The notes beneath the pieces were generated by a model. It saw nothing but the letters and a program-made list of their open reading frames with translations, was not told the DNA's origin and did not search any database. The position numbers were made by a program, and so were the translations under genes. Shown piece by piece: positions 58,376 to 64,000 of a stretch of DNA of 64,000 nt. The stretch covers positions 7,626,001 to 7,690,000 of the forward strand of contig NC_060020.1 in assembly GCF_021134715.1 (NCBI RefSeq), in the 5' to 3' direction. Source of the stretch: Daphnia pulex. Lineage: Eukaryota > Arthropoda > Branchiopoda > Diplostraca > Daphniidae. Each line of letters begins with the position of its first letter. The first letter of the stretch is position 1.

Positions 58376-59630
58376 TTCTTCCTCAAAGCCACCGCCTACG
58401 CCGATGACATCTCCTTGGTTAGTTCCTTCCCAAGTCGACTTTCAATCCACTCTCGACGGCATGCTGGTTAAGACCTCTGCTCTTGGTTTGCGTTTTATTC
58501 TACCGAGTACTCTTCCCTCGTCATAACGAAAGGCTAGGCTTATCCAGATACTAACCTGTTTATCCTTGAGGTTAAAGTTCGCTCACTGACTGAGGGCGAG
58601 TATGGGGACTAGTCGTTTTTTAGAAGAGCGCAACACACGCTGTGCTGAATTCCTTCGCCATATATTCAACGTCCTCCACACGGCTCACACTGTCTTTCTT
58701 TTTGCCAAAAGACCAGCTTGAAGACCATGTTGACCAGGTTGGCTAGGCATTTCTCAGCTCAAGTTTGATGCTGATGTTTGGATTATTGCTTGGGCATTCC
58801 AACAAATTGACAGAAAAAATCATCCACCTCACGATTATTAAATTTTTCCATCTCAACTTGAGCAACACATTTCTAAGGGACTTGGCAGTTCACACGTGGT
58901 ACCCCCTCCCATATCCGACTTTCTATCTGGATCAACGAGTGGAGGACTGTATGACACCCGTCGATTCTATAAGAGTGGAAACAATACCTGGTCTAGAAAA
59001 AGGAAGGCGGCCCGCAGGTTGAAGGTTAGGATCTATGTTTCCGGCGATGAATCGTTATCCAAAATGATTGCTGACGTATTCTCCTCCCCTTCTGTAAAAA
59101 GCCGTCCGTGTCCTCTGCTCTGTCATCCGGACTTGTTGGAAAGTTTCTCTCGCTAGCGCTCGACACCAGGGTAGAGTTGCCGGACTCTTCTAACGACATG
59201 GCTAAACTAACTTCTTGCCGCACTAGTCTGTCATTTAATGAACGGCGACTGATCCATCAGAGCCGTCTTGGCATCCTGCCTCTCCTTGGTGCACTGGGAA
59301 TAACACTCTCTGACCGCAGGGGCAAAGCAGACATAGAAACCAAATCCCATGTCACCAGCAATTGCCACGTCAACCTTCCTGCTAGTGGTCGTGCCCACGA
59401 CGAGGTTTTGGAGGTGCTAGTGGACACCATTCAAAAATCGGGCGAAGAAACACGCGTCAACAGGTATTCTTCGACCAGACATCGTAGTCAACTCCACCAA
59501 ACCACCGGAAATCATCGAAGTGACCATTCCTTTTGAAGAACCCAATTCCCTTTTTCGCGCACTAGTTTATCACCAAGTGAATAGCGTATCTACTGTTAGG
59601 TACAACAATGAGGTAAAAATTAGTTATCGA
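58376..59630 (+). mobile_element. Non-LTR retrotransposon with restriction-like endonuclease (R2/NeSL/Hero type), decayed
   Basis: 'FLKATAYADDISLVSS' (about 58381-58428) is the reverse-transcriptase catalytic box (YADD). 'SQVDFQSTLDGMLVKTSALG' follows in another frame, in the usual RT order. At the 3' end, 'SHVTSNCHVNL' with 'GRAHDEVLEVLVDTI' (about 59346-59435) resembles the CCHC motif and following helix that precede the restriction-like endonuclease. Then 'RPDIVVNSTKPPEIIEVTIP' and 'FEEPNSLFRA' (about 59477-59565) give the 'RPD..V.......I.DV..P.E' nuclease core. The catalytic Asp positions are still readable. The middle part (58560-59100) is shifted and partly deleted. Confidence 0.75.
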
Positions 59631-59939
59631 GAAGAAAAGAATATTTTAAAAGTGAAATGGTTGGTTTTACCATAAGACGCTGTAGACGCCTAACACAGAT
59701 TGGACACAAATTTGATTTGGCACATTTACGGAAAATGCGCAACGCAGGATGTGTAACTGCTCCATTTGCTCAACAGGTGGTCGGGAATTTTTAATCAATT
59801 TTTAATTACTTACATTAGGCAGATATGTACAAGAACTTAAAATGCGTAGGATATTTTTAAAATTTTGAACACTGAATAAACAGCTCAAATAGTCCTATGA
59901 AATAAAAATAAAAATTCAATGAAGAGAAATCAACACTTG

Positions 59940-60180
59940 AACTGTTTTGGGTGAGTCATGACATGGGAGTCCCAATTCATACACTTTATAATGGTGGACA
60001 AACAGGATAAGGATTTGATGCTACTGAAGTACTTGTCCAAGAGATTGCAGAAATCTACATTTGGGTATTTATTTTTGAAGTGTCTTGGAAAGGTTGGAAA
60101 ACTATGCGGCCATAACTCTTGCATCGGTCGTCATGGAAGCTTTCAGTTATGATTTATTTGCCTGTGGAAGTGGAAACTTC
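59940..60180 (+). pseudogene. Unrecognised coding remnant
   Basis: From 59958 a frame reads 'HDMGVPIHTLYNGGQTG', a stop, then 'GFDATEVLVQEIAEIYIWVF' to about 60077. Across one stop codon this is continuous and very coding-like (Gly- and acid-balanced), followed by 'LPVEVETSACNK' at about 60160. The overlapping ORF 59958-60152 is in a different frame. I do not recognise the family. Confidence 0.3.
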
Positions 60181-61713
60181 TGCATGCAACAAATAAGTGG
60201 GAGTTTTCCACTGAAAAAGGTACAGACATTCCGTCCTTGAAATAAGGTGCAAAACTGGGTTACGTTGACGGTCTTCGATATTCACGTTTGCATCCACTTT
60301 CAGTAAAAATTGCAACATAATGGTCTGCTAGTTGGTTACACTGCATGGGGAGTTTCGTTGACAATTTCAAAAGTAGATTTGGTTGATCATTAGATCATCT
60401 GCGTTCATAGACTAGTAGATGTTTCTTGAGATCATCTTTAAGTATTTGCTCTCTGTGCCTGCGTTATAGCTTATAGCTAACTTATTACTATTTTACCGAC
60501 AACGAAAATGACTTCAGTAGTCAACTCTATTATTTTTTTGAATTTTGATAGGCAAACGCCTCGGAAAAATACCTGAATAGACAAGTTGCGGATGCCGAGT
60601 TGCAATTTTATCAATATAGGATACTGCGCCAACGGGTATTCTTAACGTAGAGGATAGTAGGAAGTGTTTTTTTTATTATGTTAGCATTAGTAATACTTAT
60701 CTTATAATAGAATTGTTCAGGATTATCGTAGTTTACAACATTTTGCATTTTCTAATAAAATTTTAAATATATCACTCTCGTTTACCCATGAAAATTAAAA
60801 AAAGCTTAAGCCTGGAATGCTGTTTAATTATTTCTTGTATTAGTGCTTAGAGAGAATTAGATAGAATTAACAGATGCGCCGTTCTCGTTAGTAGCAATAA
60901 CAGCAATCAGTTCTTTCTGCCTCCGATGATCAACTATCTGGTTGGTTGAATCCGACGAATTCATCGCGTGATAGCCTGAGAGTGCAATATTGAATTAATG
61001 TGACTCCTCAGCATAACTTGACTAGAAGAAAAAGATGGCATGTTTCGCATGTTCAATCCATAAGAACTCCTTGAATGGATGGGCAAAAAACGCTATTAGG
61101 AACTTGCTTGTCAAATGAATTTGTGTTTCATTCAAATTTAACAGAAACAAACAAAGGCTGAAAAATGTGCTTCGAGCCGTCTTTGGATGTTTAATGAACT
61201 TGTTTGAGAAAGTGGAAGGAGAGGAGGGAGAAATCGATCTTGCAGGAGATTAAAGTATTAGCTTCGAGGTTGACTGCAACAGTCTACATCGCTGCATTTT
61301 ACAATTTTAAAAAAGTATTGACCTAATGTGTTTTCAAACCATTGCTGAGATTTTCTCAATAATTCCTCCTTGTGGAGCTTTAAATTTTCTGGCGTAATAT
61401 ATTTTGCCACTACTGAAAATTATACATACTCATTCAGACCATAGTTTTGCCGACGAAGTTAATTTTTGTTCTTTCCAACTCCGGGTCCAGAGTTTCGTCT
61501 TCGTTCAAATTCAAATTTGATCCGTAAGTGGCAGCACAACTTCACTCAATTCTTTACTAAGGGGGGGGGGGATTTGACGTTCCACGCAATTGAAGGCACT
61601 GTGAACTGATGGATTAGATGCAATAACAATTGCATCTTAATCAAGTTTCAAAAAGTTCTGAATGGTCATATCCATAACTTTTCTATAGCACAGATTTTCA
61701 GCTGGGCCACCAT

Positions 61714-62331
61714 TTACGTTATAAAGATAGGTTTGACTGAACGATAAATGCCTATTCTGGTGAAAGAATCAAATTCTTGTAAGTCGAACAATCTTTGAAT
61801 GTTATTTCCATGACTGAGGATGGTTGACGAATAATTTTTCCCAGAACGGATGGTATAATATATGTTGGGCCAGAGTATCTTACAGTTTCGACTTTCACAC
61901 AATATATTGTGTTCCCACACAATAACTGATTGGGTAGAACCATAGACTGATTGTATTAGTTTGTGGCCAGCTGACACAACCCAGTCGTGGTAATGAAGGG
62001 AGATTCTGTACAACAAATAATGCATCAGCACAGGACTTTGGTTTTTCGCTGCCGAAAGGGGCTTTATCATCCTGGCTAAGTCAGCTCACTTCATGTGGCC
62101 CAATTAAAGAAGCGAGCTCTTCTAAATGACGAATGGTTGAGGAATAAAATTTACCGTCATGTTCTTAATTGTTGGTCATTCTGGGATCGTATCAATCGGA
62201 CAGGGACTGTCAAAACATGTCGCCTGCCTTCGAGGGAACCACTCCTCTTTGGCAAGAATCGCAAATATAACCCACTGCAGCTTAAATTAAAACCATTTCT
62301 TTTTCGGAGTGTAATTCCTCAAAATTTTTAA
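61714..62331. other. Two overlapping unrecognised frames
   Basis: A minus frame (62070-61714) and a + frame (62095-62331, with 'KKRALLNDEWLRNKIYRHVL', later 'CRLPSREPLLFGKN') are the longest here. The + frame has a basic, coding-like composition resembling transposon proteins, but no diagnostic motif. A poly-G run (11) at 61561-61571 lies upstream. Confidence 0.25.
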
Positions 62332-62869
62332 TATTTCGACATGTATTAGCTTGGCGTTAATCGCGTGACGCAGAGCTGTATATGGCTAAGTCAACGATGG
62401 TTTTCAGTAGTGACGGATGATTCATTTCAAGACTTGGTCTGCCAGGTTTTGTGCCGACTTTTATTTTCGGCTATGTATACATCTTCTTTCTTGCGTTTAA
62501 GGTGTTTTCTTATCTTTTAATTCTTTTGATGGTTTTTCAGTTAAAATACCATTTTTATCTCTCTGAAGCAGCCCGACAAGATCATAATTAACCAATTAAA
62601 TTTTGTCTTGTATTTGGGTTTGAACGGGAGCAGTATTTACTTTAGAAGTCGTTGCTGCAGTGGAGGTACCAGCATTATTGTCTTAAAAGAATAATTCAAA
62701 GTCTAAATAAATTATTCTGAATCGGGAGAAATTTCCAACAGAACAATTTTTTCCGTAAATCAGTAGAAAGTGCAGATTGTTTGGCCCAATAGCTCAATAA
62801 ACCGCCCTTGTTTTTCGTAACCAAACTTTTTAAATCTTTTGTCATTTTCCAGCTTTTTGTTAGATAAAC

Positions 62870-63250
62870 AAGAAGGTAAACTTTGAAAAGGCTTTCATAT
62901 ACAATTCATTTTGTATCGATTTGGAAGGTAAAGACTTTGAAGATTTTGAAAAACACGATCTAAATACCATTGCATCCCAGTGTAACTGTAAACTAACACA
63001 TTTACAGAATCTTATATCAGTGCAAAACAAAAAGACTTTTTTTCCTTTCATAGCTGTGCAGGCCTAAACAAGAAAGTGTTTTTTTGCCTTTTTTGCCGAG
63101 GGTCTCCCCCTTTTTAACTTTTGTGTCGTCCAACAAAAGAGGAAAACGAAGGTTAGTAGAACTACACTAGCTGGCTTTGTTGAGGCTTCGGAAACAAATA
63201 AACCCACTGTTAAAAAGTTTATGAATTTCTTTGCTATTTTTACCCCGTAA
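62870..63250 (+). pseudogene. Unrecognised coding remnant with one internal stop
   Basis: One + frame reads 'FIYNSFCIDLEGKDFEDFEK' and 'NTIASQCNCKLTHLQNLISV' to a stop near 63064. It continues in the same frame with 'SRTTLAGFVEASETNKPTVK' to about 63250. About 120 codons with a single stop is more than expected in such AT-rich DNA. No family is recognised. Confidence 0.3.
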
Positions 63251-64000
63251 AAAATGTACCTAACCGAAATGTTCGAAGCTTTGCACGAAAAACTCGATTT
63301 TTACACCAAAATTTGGGTTAAAACTACGAATAGCCTTTGAAACAGGAATTTTAGTGTATTATACAAGTAATAAGTGTTTTACACTAGAAGCCTAGATAAA
63401 CAAATAAATAAAAATTTTGAAACAAAATTTCAGTCAGTAATTTTATTGAATGAAAAGTAATTAAACATTAAAGTATATCACTTTTCACATAATATGTCGT
63501 CGTAACATACTTATTGTTTGTACGCTACAAATCCCGGTGAATGAGATTCAACAAAATCATGTCTGAAAAGCTAAAGTGGCTAGTTGGAAAACAGGATTCC
63601 TTTTAACAGTTCTAAAAGCCTGAAAGTGACTGATGTCAAAATGCAGTGTTCAATACATATTGCACACAAAAATTATCTTGTCACCATAACTCAGAATATT
63701 GCAAATCAATCAGAAGGCTCTTCGTGTGCCTCCATTTAAAGGGCAAAGAATCAAACTCTCATTTTTTTAATTTTTTTGATCCAATTTGAACCCATTGCAT
63801 TTGAATTATAACAGTTGACATGGTATCAAGTTTAAACCGCTCAGCAATCTGTCCGCAACACGCATGATTCGAAAGTAAACCAATCGAGAAAGAAGATTTT
63901 GTTTTTTTTTACATTTAGAAACAATCCCCCGCAGCCATGAATTCATTGCACTGCCTCTTCTAATGCCTAGTCGCTAGATCGCTAGATGTATCCATTTTAT
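63251..64000. other. AT-rich right edge, nothing recognised
   Basis: No frame above about 50 codons and no repeat pair seen. Confidence 0.4.

Noticed and set aside
1..64000. CRISPR array, rRNA genes or a mitochondrial insert
   Set aside because: No regularly spaced repeats, no rRNA motifs and no mitochondrial gene wording were seen.

Overview
This is a eukaryotic nuclear window, almost certainly arthropod and most likely a branchiopod crustacean such as Daphnia. That is inference, from short (60-90 nt) GT-AG introns, the animal gene families present (condensin SMC4, a Spinster-type lysosomal transporter, an Rh-type ammonium channel) and a mixed load of old transposons. No rRNA, convincing tRNA or CRISPR array was seen. 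AT-rich, gene-poor flanks surround one genic island at about 29-46 kb.

1-29 kb is a graveyard. It begins with two badly decayed bacterial DNA-repair genes, both on the + strand: addA (1-1620, entering from the left edge, alphaproteobacterial type) and the last third of uvrA (6672-7724). They look like endosymbiont DNA inserted in the nucleus and then left to drift. Further on come broken host-type fragments: a possible eS27 copy, a polo-kinase fragment with the first polo box, and an AGC-kinase glycine loop. Also present are a duplicated small gene (13.3-14.1 kb), Copia (18.3-19.7 kb) and BEL/Pao (25.6-26.3 kb) remnants, several foldback elements, and a 175-bp dispersed repeat in two copies (12.5 and 24.3 kb). 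Acidic exon-like blocks lie at 26.5-27.4 kb.

29-46 kb is the genic island. An Rh ammonium transporter (-, 29029-31422) and a spinster homologue (+, 31694-35117) are divergent across 271 bp. Both carry lesions; spinster has at least two frameshifts, two in-frame stops and an 8-bp duplication. Spinster keeps two homologous tandem exons (265 and 262 nt, same phase) that look like mutually exclusive alternatives. SMC4 (-, 35763-40491, 12 exons) reads intact end to end at 1321 residues, with Walker A, signature and Walker B motifs, so the damage next door is not simply bad sequence everywhere. A roughly 5-kb non-coding stretch with TATA-like boxes leads to one N-glycosylation-rich first coding exon (45589-45822); the rest of that gene was not found here.

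46-64 kb is again mostly repeats: a CR1/L2-type LINE 3' end with a nested insert whose inverted second copy lies 0.8 kb away, and a minus-strand coiled-coil gene (50608-52833) broken up by tandem exon duplications. Further right are a Tc1/mariner transposase tail, a LINE with a restriction-like endonuclease (58376-59630), and several unrecognised ORF remnants.
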